From the NCBI RefSeq assembly GCF_016082275.1, contig NZ_MOWM01000008.1:1-64000 (forward strand): a stretch of DNA of 64,000 nucleotides, written 5' to 3'. The notes below the pieces were generated by a model, which was given only the letters and a program-made list of their open reading frames with translations, was not told where the DNA came from and made no database searches. Origin of the DNA: Variovorax sp. E3 (GTDB taxonomy: Bacteria; Pseudomonadota; Gammaproteobacteria; Burkholderiales; Burkholderiaceae_C). The first letter of the stretch is position 1, and every line of letters begins with the position of its first letter. The position numbers and the translations under genes were made by a program. Shown here piece by piece: positions 50,955 to 61,521 of this stretch.

Positions 50955-51835
50955 GCTTCGGTTCCCGACTCGGCATCGGCTTCATGCGCGCGATCGCGCC
51001 GCTGCCGCTGCCGCTGGTGCGCGGTTTCGGCAAGTTCCTGGGCCGCATCCTGCACACCGTCGCCGTGCCGCGCCGGCGCGTGGTCGACACCAACCTGGCC
51101 GTCTGCTTTCCCGAGAAGTCCGAGGCCGAGCGCCGTGCCATCGCGCGCGAGACCTTCGTCTTCGTCGCGCAGTCGTGGCTCGACCGCGGCTGGCTCTGGC
51201 ACGCGCCCGAGAAAGTGGTGGCGAGCCGGCTCAAGGTGGTGGGCGCCGCGCCTGAAATCCGCGAGATCGCCGAGGGCGACGCGCCGATGATCCTGTTCGC
51301 GCCGCACTTCTACGGCCTGGACGCCGCGGCCACCGCGCTGACCATGCACACGGCGCGCCCCTCGGCCACCATCTACACGACCCAGCGCGACCCGATGGTC
51401 GATGCCTGGATCCGCGAAGGCCGCACGCGCTTCGGCGACGTGGCGGCGCTCAACCGGGTGGACGGCATCAAGCCGGTGCTGCAGGGCCTGCGCAAAGGCG
51501 GCCTGCTGTACCTGCTGCCCGACATGGACTTCGGCCGCGACCAGACCATCTTCGTGCCGTTCTACGGCGTGCAGGCGGCCACCGTGCCTTCGCTCTCGCG
51601 CTTCGCGCGGCTGGGCAAGGCCAAGGTGGTGCCGGTGGTCTCCAAGCTCACGCCGGGCGGCTACGAGATCCAGGTGCTGCCGCAGTGGCAGAACTTTCCC
51701 ACCGACGACGTCGAAGCCGACACGGCGCTCATGAACGAGCGCCTGAAGGGCTACATCGACACGATGCCGTCCCAGTACTACTGGGTGCACCGGCGCTTCA
51801 AGACCCGCCCCGAAGGCGAGCCGCCCATTTACTGA
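50951..51835 (+). CDS. Lipid A biosynthesis acyltransferase (LpxL/HtrB family), second copy
   Basis: A 294-residue paralogue of the preceding gene. The catalytic motif is HX4D rather than HX4E (APHFYGLDAAAT), as seen in many betaproteobacterial LpxL proteins. LLPDMDFGRDQTIFVPFYGVQAATV aligns with the acceptor-side motif of the first copy. The two genes are translationally coupled and presumably add the two secondary acyl chains. The last 7 bases overlap the end of the convergent hydrolase gene. Confidence 0.93.
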   Translation: MSFGSRLGIGFMRAIAPLPLPLVRGFGKFLGRILHTVAVPRRRVVDTNLAVCFPEKSEAERRAIARETFVFVAQSWLDRGWLWHAPEKVVASRLKVVGAAPEIREIAEGDAPMILFAPHFYGLDAAATALTMHTARPSATIYTTQRDPMVDAWIREGRTRFGDVAALNRVDGIKPVLQGLRKGGLLYLLPDMDFGRDQTIFVPFYGVQAATVPSLSRFARLGKAKVVPVVSKLTPGGYEIQVLPQWQNFPTDDVEADTALMNERLKGYIDTMPSQYYWVHRRFKTRPEGEPPIY

Positions 51836-52743
51836 GCGCGCTGCAGGAAGCCCTCGATCTCGCGGGCGACCAGCTGCGGCTGCTCGTGAACGATCCAGTG
51901 GGTTGCGTTGGGCACCTTCTTGACCTCGAGCTTCGGCACGTAGTCTTCGAGGCCTTCGAGCAGGCCGGGCAGCAGCGCCGCGTCGTCGAGCGCCCAGAAC
52001 ACGAAGGTCGGCACGTCGACCGTGAGCCGCTCGCGCGGCAGCACGGGAATGCTGTCGATGGGCTGGCCGGGCAGCGGCGGCTTCATCGGCGTCACGCGGT
52101 AAAGATTGCAGGCGCCGGTGAGGCCCGCGCCCCACACGTCGCGGTACTGCTGCTTCACTTCTTCGGTCAGCCAGCCGAAGCCGTCCGGGCCGGCCTTCAT
52201 CAGCGTGAAGAAGGGCCACATGCGCTTGAAGTCGTCGGCCGCGAGCAGGGCCTCGGCATCGGGCCGCGCAAGGAAATGCATGTACGCGCTGGCCTGCTGC
52301 TGCGCCGCGCTGTTGCGCAGCTCGCGCGTGAAGGTGCCGGGGTGCGGCGAATTGATGATGACCAGCTTGCCGACCTGCGCCGGGAACGCGTTGGCATAGC
52401 CCCAGCCGAAGGCGCCGCCCCAGTCGTGCGCGACCAGCGCGGCCATGGTGCCGTCGGCGCTTTCGGTGGCCACGAGCTGCTGGATGTCCTGGATCAGCAG
52501 GTGCGGCTTGTAGGCCGCCACGTCGGTCGGCGCGCTCGACTTCTCGAAGCCGCGCAGGTTGGGTGCCACGCAGCGGTAGCCGCCGTGGGCGGGGTCCGAG
52601 AAGTAGTCGAGCAGGTCGTCCCAGATGAACGCGGCCTCGGGGAAGCCGTGGAGGAACACCATCAGCGGCTGGCCCGGCTTGCCGGCGGCGCGGCAGCTCA
52701 GGGTGGTGCCGTTGGGCAGGCTGCGTTGGAAGGTCTCGATCAT
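51829..52743 (-). CDS. Alpha/beta hydrolase, epoxide hydrolase-like
   Basis: A 304-residue enzyme. The oxyanion motif is LHGFPEAAFIWDD. The nucleophile is an aspartate in VAHDWGGAFGWGYA, as in soluble epoxide hydrolases and haloalkane dehalogenases. FWALDDAALLPG carries the acid and NATHWIVHEQP the histidine. The HGFPE form favours epoxide hydrolase. Transcribed alone; the 3-prime end overlaps that of the acyltransferase by 7 bases. Confidence 0.9.
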   Translation of the reverse strand: MIETFQRSLPNGTTLSCRAAGKPGQPLMVFLHGFPEAAFIWDDLLDYFSDPAHGGYRCVAPNLRGFEKSSAPTDVAAYKPHLLIQDIQQLVATESADGTMAALVAHDWGGAFGWGYANAFPAQVGKLVIINSPHPGTFTRELRNSAAQQQASAYMHFLARPDAEALLAADDFKRMWPFFTLMKAGPDGFGWLTEEVKQQYRDVWGAGLTGACNLYRVTPMKPPLPGQPIDSIPVLPRERLTVDVPTFVFWALDDAALLPGLLEGLEDYVPKLEVKKVPNATHWIVHEQPQLVAREIEGFLQRAQ

Positions 52744-52831
52744 GCTCGTTGTCTCCTTGGGTTGACTGTCGCTATTGTTTTGATAGTGAACTACGCACGC
52801 TGGACAGCCTCTGCAGCCTGATGGAGGGCTC

Positions 52832-53488
52832 TCAGACCTGTTCGGGCGGCTCCGTCGGGTCGGCAGGAGCCGCGGCGCCTTCCGGATGCACCCAGCGCCA
52901 CAGCAGCTCGGCCGCCTCGCCGACGCCCTGCTTCTTCAGGGCGGAGAACAGTTTCACCTCGCCGCCGCCGGCATTCAGTCGCGTAATCGACAGCACCTTG
53001 GCGGCTTCGGTGCGCGTGAGCTTGTCGGACTTGGTCAGCAGCACCAGGAATTTCAGGCCCTGCTCCACGCGCGGGCGGATCACGTCGAGCAGGATCTCGT
53101 CGAGCTCGGTCAGGCCGTGGCGCGGATCGCACATCAGCACCACCCCGCGCAGGCTTTCGCGCGTCATGAGGTAGTTGCCCATCACGCGCTGCCAGCGCAG
53201 CTTGGCTTCCTTGGGCACGGCGGCGTAGCCGTAGCCGGGCAGGTCGGCCAGCACTGCGTCGTCGACCTTCTGCTTGCCGATGCCGAACAGGTTGATGTGC
53301 TGCGTGCGGCCCGGCGTCTTGGAGGCGAAAGCCAGGCGCGTCTGCTGCGTCAGGGTGTTGATGGCGGTCGATTTGCCTGCGTTCGAGCGGCCGACGAAGG
53401 CGATCTCGGGCAGGTCGACGGGGGGCAGGTGTTCCAGCTGCGGAGCGCTGGTCAGGAAGTGGGCGGTGTGCAACCAGCCCAGTGCCAC
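52832..53488 (-). CDS. engB: Ribosome biogenesis GTPase EngB (YihA/YsxC)
   Basis: A GTPase needed for large-subunit assembly and division. G1 is GRSNAGKST, G2 TPGRTQHINLF, G3 DLPGYGYA and G4 TKSDKL. As read, translation would start at GTG 53488 (VALGWLHTAHFL), giving 218 residues. An ATG at 53571 followed by MPSPRAKPAAY reaches this frame if one C is added to the CCCC run near 53532, giving a normal extended N-terminus. The true start is therefore uncertain. It is divergent from the cytochrome c4 gene. Confidence 0.92.
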   Translation of the reverse strand: MALGWLHTAHFLTSAPQLEHLPPVDLPEIAFVGRSNAGKSTAINTLTQQTRLAFASKTPGRTQHINLFGIGKQKVDDAVLADLPGYGYAAVPKEAKLRWQRVMGNYLMTRESLRGVVLMCDPRHGLTELDEILLDVIRPRVEQGLKFLVLLTKSDKLTRTEAAKVLSITRLNAGGGEVKLFSALKKQGVGEAAELLWRWVHPEGAAAPADPTEPPEQV

Positions 53489-53644
53489 GCGTTCGCGTTC
53501 GGCGACCTGGGGGTCCGCGGCGGGCGCGCGCGGGGAGGATAGGCAGCGGGCTTGGCGCGCGGGGAGGGCATCTACGGACTTTCGAAACTAGACCCACATT
53601 GTAGAATCGTGAGGTTTTGCGCCAATAAATTCGAAGCCCCCGAT

Positions 53645-54325
53645 ATGAAGTTGTTTGCCAATATTCTGCTTGCAGCCCTCGTGGGCCTCGCATCCAGCGT
53701 GAGTTTTGCAGCCGATGAACACGCGGCTGCCAAGGCAGAGGCGTCCGCGGCGCCTGCCAAACCCGCGAAGCCCGACCCTGCCAAGGGCGATACGGTGTTC
53801 AACGCGACGCCGGCCAACAGCCAGAGCTGCGCGTCGTGCCACAACGCCGACGGCAACTCCGCCATTGCGGCGAATCCGAAGCTGGCGCAGCAGCATCCCG
53901 AATACATCCTCAAGCAGCTGCAGGACTTCAAGTCCGGCAAGCGCAAGAGCGCGATCATGAAGCCGCTGGCTTCCGCGCTGTCCGAGGAAGACATGCGCAA
54001 CATCGCCTGGTTCGTCGGTTCGAAGAAGGTCAAGCCGGGCTTCTCCAAGGACAAGGACACCGTCGCGCTGGGCGAGAAGATCTACCGCGGCGGCATCGGC
54101 GACCGCCAGATCCCGGCCTGCGCCGGCTGCCACAGCCCGAACGGCGCCGGCCTTCCGGCCCAGTACCCGCGCCTGGGCGGCCAGAATTCGGAGTACACCG
54201 TGGCCCAGCTCACGGCCTTCCGCGACAACGTGCGCCTGAACAGCGCACCCATGACCGGTGTCGCCGCCAAGCTGAACGACCGCGAAATCAAGGCCGTGGC
54301 CGACTACATCGCCGGTCTGCGCTGA
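53645..54325 (+). CDS. Cytochrome c4 (di-haem)
   Basis: A 226-residue periplasmic electron carrier with a signal peptide (KLFANILLAALVGLASSVSFA). Two haem-binding motifs, CASCH and CAGCH, lie in the two halves, with methionine ligands in the following segments (IMKPLA and APMTGVA). The mature N-terminus is an alanine/lysine/proline-rich linker. It is located directly before the resB-ccsB haem-ligation genes that mature it, a common betaproteobacterial order, and is terminated by a strong hairpin. Confidence 0.93.
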   Translation: MKLFANILLAALVGLASSVSFAADEHAAAKAEASAAPAKPAKPDPAKGDTVFNATPANSQSCASCHNADGNSAIAANPKLAQQHPEYILKQLQDFKSGKRKSAIMKPLASALSEEDMRNIAWFVGSKKVKPGFSKDKDTVALGEKIYRGGIGDRQIPACAGCHSPNGAGLPAQYPRLGGQNSEYTVAQLTAFRDNVRLNSAPMTGVAAKLNDREIKAVADYIAGLR

Positions 54326-54383
54326 CGACCCCGGGCTATCACGCGCGACGAGCGTGAACTAACCGCCGATAACAACCCCAAAC

Positions 54384-54428
54384 AAAGGGCGGGCCCATCC
54401 AGAAGGATGGCCCGCCCTTTTGTTTTTC
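54384..54428 (+). terminator. Intrinsic terminator after cytochrome c4
   Basis: AAAGGGCGGGCCCATCC and GGATGGCCCGCCCTTTT form a long, nearly perfect stem with a short agaa loop, followed by a T-rich tract (ttttgttttt). It separates cytochrome c4 from the resB gene. Confidence 0.88.
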
Positions 54429-54456
54429 CCCCACTCTCTTTCATTTCCTCCGCCCG

Positions 54457-56643
54457 ATGTCCGTCTCCACCCATGGCCTTCGCGTTCATCGCGGCCCGCA
54501 GATGCTTCGCGCTGCGGTGGAGCTGTTTTCGTCGATGCGCTTCGCGATCGCGCTGCTCACCGTCATCTGCATCGCGTCGATCATCGGCACCGTGCTCAAG
54601 CAGCACGAGCCGATCAACAACTACATCAACCAGTTCGGGCCGTTCTGGGCCGAGCTGTTCCGCGCGGCCGGGCTCGACGCGGTCTACAGCGCCTGGTGGT
54701 TCATGTTGATCCTGCTGTTCCTGGTGGTCAGCACCTCGCTGTGCGTCGCGCGCAACACGCCGCGCATCCTGGTCGACCTCAAGACCTTCAAGGAAGACAT
54801 CCGCGCGCAGAGCCTGAAGGCCTTCGGCCAGCGCGCCGAAACGCGCCTGGGCGAAACGCCCGAAGCCGCGGCCAACCGCATCGGGCAATTGCTGGTGAGC
54901 GGCGGCTGGAAGGTCAAGCTGCAGCAGCGCGAGGCCACGGCCGGCGGCAGTCGCCCGACCGGCGCGGGCTGGATGGTCGCGGCGCGTGCCGGCGGCGCGC
55001 ACAAGCTGGGCTACATCGCGGCGCACAGCGCCATCGTGCTGGTGTGCATCGGCGGCCTGCTCGACGGCGACCTCGTGGTGCGCGCGCAGACCTGGTTCAA
55101 CGGCAAGAGCGTGTTCACCGGCGGCGGCATGATCGCCGACGTGGCACCCGAGCACCGGCTGTCGGCCAGCAACCCGACATTTCGCGGCAACATCCTCGTG
55201 CCCGAGGGCGGGCAGGGCAGCGTGGCCATCCTGAACCAGGCCGACGGCGTGCTGCTGCAGGAGCTGCCGTTTTCCATCGAGCTGAAGAAGTTCATCGTCG
55301 ACTACTACTCGACCGGCATGCCCAAGCTGTTCGCCAGCGAAGTGGTGCTGCACGACCGCGAGACCGGCGAGCAGGTGCCCGCGCGCATCGAGGTCAACCA
55401 CCCGGCCAGCTACAAGGGCGTGGAGATCTACCAGTCGAGCTTCGACGACGGCGGCTCCAAGGTGAAGCTCAAGGCGGTGCCGATGGCGGCCGCGGCCAAG
55501 CCCTTCGAGGTGGAAGGCATCATCGGCGGCCCGAGCACCGAGATCACCAACGGCAAGGACAAGCTCACGCTCGAGTACGCCGCGCTGCGCGTGATCAACG
55601 TCGAGAACTTCGCCGATGCCGGCGCCATGACCAGCGGCGCCGACGTGCGCAAGGTCGACCTGCGCCACGACATCGAATCGCGCCTGGGCGCGGCCAACAA
55701 GGTCAACAAGCCGAAGGTGCTGCGCAACATCGGCCCGAGCATCGGCTACAAGCTGCGCGACGCCTCGGGCCAGGCGCGCGAGTACCAGAACTACATGGTG
55801 CCGGTCGACACCGGCGACGGCCAGCCGGTGTTCCTGCTGGGCATGCGCGAGAAACCCGAAGACCCGTTCCGCTACCTGCGCGTGCCGGCCGACGAGCAAG
55901 GCTCCATGGACGGCTTCGTGCGCATGCGCACCGCGCTCGGCGACCCCGACACCCGCGCGCGCGCCATCGAGCGCTACATCGCCAAGGCGACCGACCCCAA
56001 GCGCCCCGAAATGGCCGAGCAGCTGCGCGTGTCAGCCACGCGCGCGCTGGCGCTGTTCTCGGGCAGCGAGCGCGCCAAGTCCGACGCCACCACGGTGGGC
56101 GGCTGGCAGGCGATTGCCGAGTTCATGGAAGTCAACGTGCCCGAGGCCGAGCGCGAGCGCGCCGGCGGCGTGCTGGTGCGCATCCTGAACGACGTGCTGT
56201 TCGAGGTGCTCAACCTGAGCCGTGAAGGCGCCGGCCTGGCCGCGCTGCCGAACGACGAAAAGTCGCAGGCCTACCTCACGCAGGCCGTGCTGGCCATCAG
56301 CGACGCGCACTTCTACCCCGCGCCGGTCGCGATGATGATGACCGACTTCACGCAGGTGCAGGCCAGCGTGTTCCAGGTGGCGCGTGCCCCTGGCAAGAGC
56401 GTTGTCTACCTGGGCTGCCTGTTGCTGATCATCGGGATTTTTGCCATGCTGTACGTGCGCGAGCGCCGCCTGTGGGTGTGGCTCACGCCCGACGGCAACG
56501 CAACCGGCCATGCCACCGACAACGCCACGACCGCCACGATGGCGTTCTCGGTCAATCGCAAGACCATCGACAGCGACCGCGAATTCGAGCATCTCAAGCA
56601 CAAGCTGCTCGCCATGAACAAGACGGAACCCGAGACACCATGA
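54457..56643 (+). CDS. resB: Cytochrome c biogenesis protein ResB (Ccs1)
   Basis: A 728-residue inner-membrane protein of cytochrome c maturation system II. It works with CcsB to move haem and attach it to apocytochromes. Helices include FAIALLTVICIASIIGTVL (about residue 31) with the motif EPINNYINQFGPFWAELF, another near residue 80 and one near residue 195. A large periplasmic domain follows, then a last helix (VVYLGCLLLIIGIFAMLYV). The stop overlaps the ccsB start (ATGA). Confidence 0.94.
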   Translation: MSVSTHGLRVHRGPQMLRAAVELFSSMRFAIALLTVICIASIIGTVLKQHEPINNYINQFGPFWAELFRAAGLDAVYSAWWFMLILLFLVVSTSLCVARNTPRILVDLKTFKEDIRAQSLKAFGQRAETRLGETPEAAANRIGQLLVSGGWKVKLQQREATAGGSRPTGAGWMVAARAGGAHKLGYIAAHSAIVLVCIGGLLDGDLVVRAQTWFNGKSVFTGGGMIADVAPEHRLSASNPTFRGNILVPEGGQGSVAILNQADGVLLQELPFSIELKKFIVDYYSTGMPKLFASEVVLHDRETGEQVPARIEVNHPASYKGVEIYQSSFDDGGSKVKLKAVPMAAAAKPFEVEGIIGGPSTEITNGKDKLTLEYAALRVINVENFADAGAMTSGADVRKVDLRHDIESRLGAANKVNKPKVLRNIGPSIGYKLRDASGQAREYQNYMVPVDTGDGQPVFLLGMREKPEDPFRYLRVPADEQGSMDGFVRMRTALGDPDTRARAIERYIAKATDPKRPEMAEQLRVSATRALALFSGSERAKSDATTVGGWQAIAEFMEVNVPEAERERAGGVLVRILNDVLFEVLNLSREGAGLAALPNDEKSQAYLTQAVLAISDAHFYPAPVAMMMTDFTQVQASVFQVARAPGKSVVYLGCLLLIIGIFAMLYVRERRLWVWLTPDGNATGHATDNATTATMAFSVNRKTIDSDREFEHLKHKLLAMNKTEPETP

Positions 56644-57955
56644 ACACCACGACCCTCACGCTCAATGAAAGCTGGTTCTCGCGCCGCAACCTGTTCGACT
56701 GGGTGTTCGCGGCGCTGGTGCTGGCGGGCGGCCTGTTCGCGTTCACGCGCTACGCGGGGTCGATGGACTACTACGAGAAACCGATCCTCGCCGCCGCGGT
56801 GATCGCGATGATTTCCATCGGCTGGTTCTGGCGGCCGCTGCGCGTGCTGGCCCTCGTGGTGGCCGCAGCCTCGCTGCTGGCCATCAGCTCGTACCAGGGC
56901 GACCTGCGCGCGCGGACACGGTGTTCTGGCTCAAGTACTTCCTGTCGAGCCAGTCGGCCATCCTGTGGATGAGCGTGCTGTTCTTCATGAGCACGATCTT
57001 CTATTGGCTCGGTTTTTTCGGCGGCAAGCAGTCGGACACCTTCGACATGATCGGCTCGCGCCTGGCGTGGGCGGCCGTGACGATGGCGCTGATCGGCACC
57101 ATGGTGCGCTGGTACGAAAGCCACCAGCTCGGCCCGGACATCGGCCACATCCCGGTCAGCAACCTGTACGAAGTGTTCGTGCTGTTCTGCTGGTTGACGG
57201 CCGCGTTCTACCTCTACTTCGAGGAGCGCTACAACACGCGCGCGCTCGGCGCCTTCGTGATGTTGGTGGTCAGCGCGGCGGTCGGTTTTCTGCTCTGGTA
57301 CACGATCGTGCGCGAGGCGCATGAAATCCAGCCGCTGGTGCCGGCCCTGCAGAGCTGGTGGATGAAGCTGCACGTGCCCGCCAACTTCATCGGCTACGGC
57401 ACCTTCGCGCTGTCGGCCATGGTGGCCTTCGCGTACCTCATCAAGGAGCAGGCCGACGAGAAGCGCTGGTACAAGCTCACGCCGATCTGGCTGCTGGGCG
57501 TGGCGCTGTGCTTCGTGCCGGTGGCGTTCCGCCAGCGCGTGCAGGAAGCCGGCGGCAGCTACTGGGTGGTCTACGCGGGCATCTCGGCGCTGATCGCGGC
57601 GGGCATCCTGCTGGGGCGCAAGCGCATCGCCGCGCGGCTGCCGGCCAACGAGGTGCTCGACGACGTCATGTACAAGTCGATCACGGTCGGCTTCGCCTTC
57701 TTCACCATCGCCACCGTGCTCGGCGCCCTGTGGGCGGCCGACGCCTGGGGCGGCTACTGGAGCTGGGACCCGAAGGAGACCTGGGCGCTGATCGTCTGGC
57801 TCAACTATGCGGCGTGGCTGCACATGCGGCTCGTGAAGGGTCTGCGCGGCACCGTGGCGGCCTGGTGGGCGCTGGGCGGCCTGGCGGTCACGACCTTCGC
57901 CTTCCTGGGCGTGAACATGTTCCTGAGCGGGTTGCACAGCTACGGCACGCTGTAG
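56640..57955 (+). CDS. ccsB: Cytochrome c biogenesis protein CcsB, frame interrupted
   Basis: A multi-helix haem-handling membrane protein of about 438 residues. The tryptophan-rich WWD haem-binding motif is in DAWGGYWSWDPKETWALIVWL. Conserved histidines are in KLHVPANFIGYG, LHMRLVKG and SGLHSYGTL. The first 90 residues read in one frame; one G added near 56905 (CTGGCGCGCG read as CTGCGCGCG) continues as QGDLARADTVFWLKYFLSSQ. It is translationally coupled to resB and together they form the synthetase. Confidence 0.92.
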
Positions 57956-57996
57956 GCACGCGCTTTCGGCCTTTCGCGAAGAATTGAAACCGCGCG

Positions 57997-58023
57997 CCCT
58001 GATGGCGCGTAACCAGATCAGGG
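57997..58023. repeat. Interleaved inverted repeats upstream of msrP
   Basis: CCCTGAT (57997-58003) and ATCAGGG (58017-58023) form a perfect 7-base inverted repeat. A second pairing, CGCGCC / GGCGCG, overlaps it. The two foldings are mutually exclusive. The element sits 49 bases ahead of the msrP start and could be a regulator site or a small leader structure. Confidence 0.35.
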
Positions 58024-58071
58024 TCGGCCACGAACTACCCTGAGACCAACGATTCCAGCGAAAGGCTTGCC

Positions 58072-59094
<1,023 letters not shown>

Positions 59095-59122
59095 GCCGGC
59101 ATCGTTCCACGGCCCTCGCCCC

Positions 59123-59788
59123 ATGAACAAGCTGCTCATGCATCCGGCGACCAAGCCGGTCGTCTTCCTGCTGTGCCTGTTGCCCTTCATCCGGCTGGGC
59201 TACGGCGCATTCACCGACGGGCTCGGCGCCAACCCGGCCGAGTTCCTGATTCGCGCCACCGGCGACTGGACGCTGCGCTTCATCTGCATCGTGCTGGCGG
59301 TCACGCCGCTGCGCGTGATGAGCAAGTGGAATGCGCTGGCGCGCTACCGCCGCATGCTGGGCCTGTTCGCGTACTTCTACGTGGTGCTGCACCTGCTGTG
59401 CTACAGCTGGTTCGACATGGGCTTCGAGTGGGGCGACATCGCGAAGGACATCGCGAAGCGGCCGTTCATTCTCGTGGGCTTCACAGCCTTCGTGCTGCTG
59501 ACGCCGCTGGCGGCCACGTCGTTCAACCGCGCCATCAAGGCCCTGGGCGCCAGGCGCTGGCAGATGCTGCACAAGCTGGTCTATGTGATCGCGGGGCTCG
59601 GCCTGCTGCACTTCTTCTGGATGCGCGCGGGCAAGAACAACTTCGCCGAAGTGTTCGTCTACGTGGCGATCATCGGGGTGCTGCTTGCATGGCGCGTGTG
59701 GAATTTCGCGAGCAAGCGGAAGGCGAAATCGTCCGTCGGCGTGGCCGCGGCGCGCGGCGGCGAGAAGCCGCTGCGCACCACCGGCTGA
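59123..59788 (+). CDS. msrQ: MsrQ haem-containing membrane subunit
   Basis: A 221-residue six-helix membrane protein that passes quinone electrons to MsrP. WTLRFICIVLAVTPLRVM, YFYVVLHLLCYSWFDMG, WQMLHKLVYVIAGLGLLHFFWM carry the haem-ligating histidines of the ferric-reductase-like family. The C-terminus is basic and cytoplasmic. Operon partner of msrP. Confidence 0.94.
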   Translation: MNKLLMHPATKPVVFLLCLLPFIRLGYGAFTDGLGANPAEFLIRATGDWTLRFICIVLAVTPLRVMSKWNALARYRRMLGLFAYFYVVLHLLCYSWFDMGFEWGDIAKDIAKRPFILVGFTAFVLLTPLAATSFNRAIKALGARRWQMLHKLVYVIAGLGLLHFFWMRAGKNNFAEVFVYVAIIGVLLAWRVWNFASKRKAKSSVGVAAARGGEKPLRTTG

Positions 59789-59804
59789 ACGACGAAGCGA
59801 TCGA

Positions 59805-61091
59805 CTAGCCGTCGATCTCGCTGCGCAGCTGGTCTTCCATCGTCTCGCGACGGCGGATCAGCCTGGCGCTCGCACCGCTCACCAGCACCTCGGCGGCACG
59901 GCCGCGCGTGTTGTAGTTGCTGGCCATGCTCATGCAGTACGCGCCGGCCGACAGCACGGCCAGCAGGTCGCCGGCCGCCACGTTGAGCGCGCGGTCGCGG
60001 CCGATCCAGTCGCCGCTTTCGCAGACCGGGCCGACGACGTCGTAGACCGGCGCATCGCCGGCACGCGTGCGCAGCGGCACGATGCGCTGGAAGGCCTGGT
60101 ACATCGCGGGACGCGGCAGGTCGTTCATGGCCGCGTCGACGATGCAGAAATTCTTGTCTTCGCCGGGCTTGGTGTAGAGCACCTCGGTCACGCACACGCC
60201 GGCATTGCCGACCAGCGAGCGGCCGGGTTCGATCACCAGCTTGCGCTGGCCGAAGCCGCGCGCGTCGAGCTTGGCAAGCAGCTGCTGCCACAGCGCATCG
60301 GCCTTGGGCGGCACTTCGCCGTTGTAGTCGATGCCCAGGCCGCCGCCGAAGTCCAGGTGATGAATCGGCACGCCGGCCGCCTCGATGGCCTCGACAAGGT
60401 CCAGCACGCGGTCGCAGGCGTCCAGGTACGGCGAGGCCTCGGTGATCTGCGAGCCGATGTGGCAGTCGATGCCCACCACTTCCAGGCCCGGCAGCCGGGC
60501 GGCATGGCGGTAGGCCTCGACCGCGCGGTCGTGCGCGATGCCGAACTTGTTGCCCTTCAGGCCGGTGGAGATGTAGGGGTGCGTCTTGGGGTCGACGTTC
60601 GGGTTGATGCGAATGCTGATCGGCGCGCGCTTGCCTTCGGCCGCGGCCACTTCGCTCAGCACGTCGAGCTCGGCTTCGCTTTCGACGTTGAAGCAGGCAA
60701 TGCCGGCCGCGAGGGCCTGGCGCATTTCGGCGCGGGTCTTGCCGACGCCCGAGAAGATGATCTTCTTCGGGTCGGCGCCGACGGCCAGCACGCGCGACAG
60801 CTCGCCGCCCGAGACGATGTCGAAGCCGCAGCCCGCCTCGGCGAACACGCGCAGCACGCCGAGCGAGGAGTTGGCCTTCATGGCGTAGCAGATCAGGGCA
60901 TCGCGGCCCTCGAAGCCGCGCTGGTAGGCGGCCAGGGCGTCGAGCATCCACTGCTTCGAATAGACGAAAAGCGGCGTGCCGTGTTCGCGGGCCAGCGCGT
61001 CGAGCGCGAGGCCTTCGACGTGCAGCGCGCCGTCGCGGTCCGCGATGTGCGGGTGGCCGGGGAGGGGGGCGGACGAAACGTTGCCGGTCAT
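59805..61091 (-). CDS. lysA: Diaminopimelate decarboxylase
   Basis: A 428-residue PLP enzyme that makes lysine from meso-diaminopimelate. The PLP lysine is in ICYAMKANSSLGVLR. HIGSQI and LDFGGGLGIDY form the phosphate-binding region. GPVCESGDWIGRDR contributes the active-site cysteine from the dimer partner. The start overlaps the lptM stop by four bases, so the two are coupled. Confidence 0.97.
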   Translation of the reverse strand: MTGNVSSAPLPGHPHIADRDGALHVEGLALDALAREHGTPLFVYSKQWMLDALAAYQRGFEGRDALICYAMKANSSLGVLRVFAEAGCGFDIVSGGELSRVLAVGADPKKIIFSGVGKTRAEMRQALAAGIACFNVESEAELDVLSEVAAAEGKRAPISIRINPNVDPKTHPYISTGLKGNKFGIAHDRAVEAYRHAARLPGLEVVGIDCHIGSQITEASPYLDACDRVLDLVEAIEAAGVPIHHLDFGGGLGIDYNGEVPPKADALWQQLLAKLDARGFGQRKLVIEPGRSLVGNAGVCVTEVLYTKPGEDKNFCIVDAAMNDLPRPAMYQAFQRIVPLRTRAGDAPVYDVVGPVCESGDWIGRDRALNVAAGDLLAVLSAGAYCMSMASNYNTRGRAAEVLVSGASARLIRRRETMEDQLRSEIDG

Positions 61092-61372
61092 TTGCGGGTT
61101 CCGGCTTCGCTGTTGTTGTTCGTTGTGGTGGCGCCGTCGCGTTTTTCGCTCGGCGTGGCGGCGGCTGGCGTGGCGTCGCTGGACGAAGCGCCCAGGCCGC
61201 CCGGCGTCAGAAGCTGAGGCAGCGTGGCTCGCTGGCTGGCCGCGGGATCGGTCGGGAGGTACAAGGCTCCCTTCTGGCCGCAAGCGGCCAGACCGGTGGT
61301 GCCTGCGGCGAGGCAGACCATGAGCACGGCGCGGACGCGAGGGCTCACTAGAATTTGGCGAACATTCAACAT
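61088..61372 (-). CDS. lptM: LptM/YifL-type small lipoprotein
   Basis: A 94-residue lipoprotein. The signal peptide VRAVLMVCLAAGTTGLAAC ends in the lipobox, and the mature protein begins CGQKGALYLP, the signature of LptM. LptM helps LptD oxidative folding in the LPS-export translocon. The rest is low-complexity. Position directly upstream of lysA is conserved in proteobacteria. The ATG at 61372 is preferred; one at 61411 is also in frame. Confidence 0.88.
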   Translation of the reverse strand: MLNVRQILVSPRVRAVLMVCLAAGTTGLAACGQKGALYLPTDPAASQRATLPQLLTPGGLGASSSDATPAAATPSEKRDGATTTNNNSEAGTRK

Positions 61373-61521
61373 AGCGAAATTGTACTTTTCGACACTGCGG
61401 GGCACGGGCATGTCCCGGCAAGTGCGGTTATTGACTGCTTTGCAACAAGGTCTTTGAGCCAGTCCTTGAAAACGTCATTGCCGCATGCAAGCGGTGACCT
61501 GTGGCGCTTCATGCGTGGCAT

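Noticed and set aside
57990-58071. TPP- or molybdenum-cofactor-riboswitch-like leader before msrP
   Set aside because: Only short fragments such as ctgaga resemble a thiamine riboswitch. The required helices and conserved loops could not be assembled.
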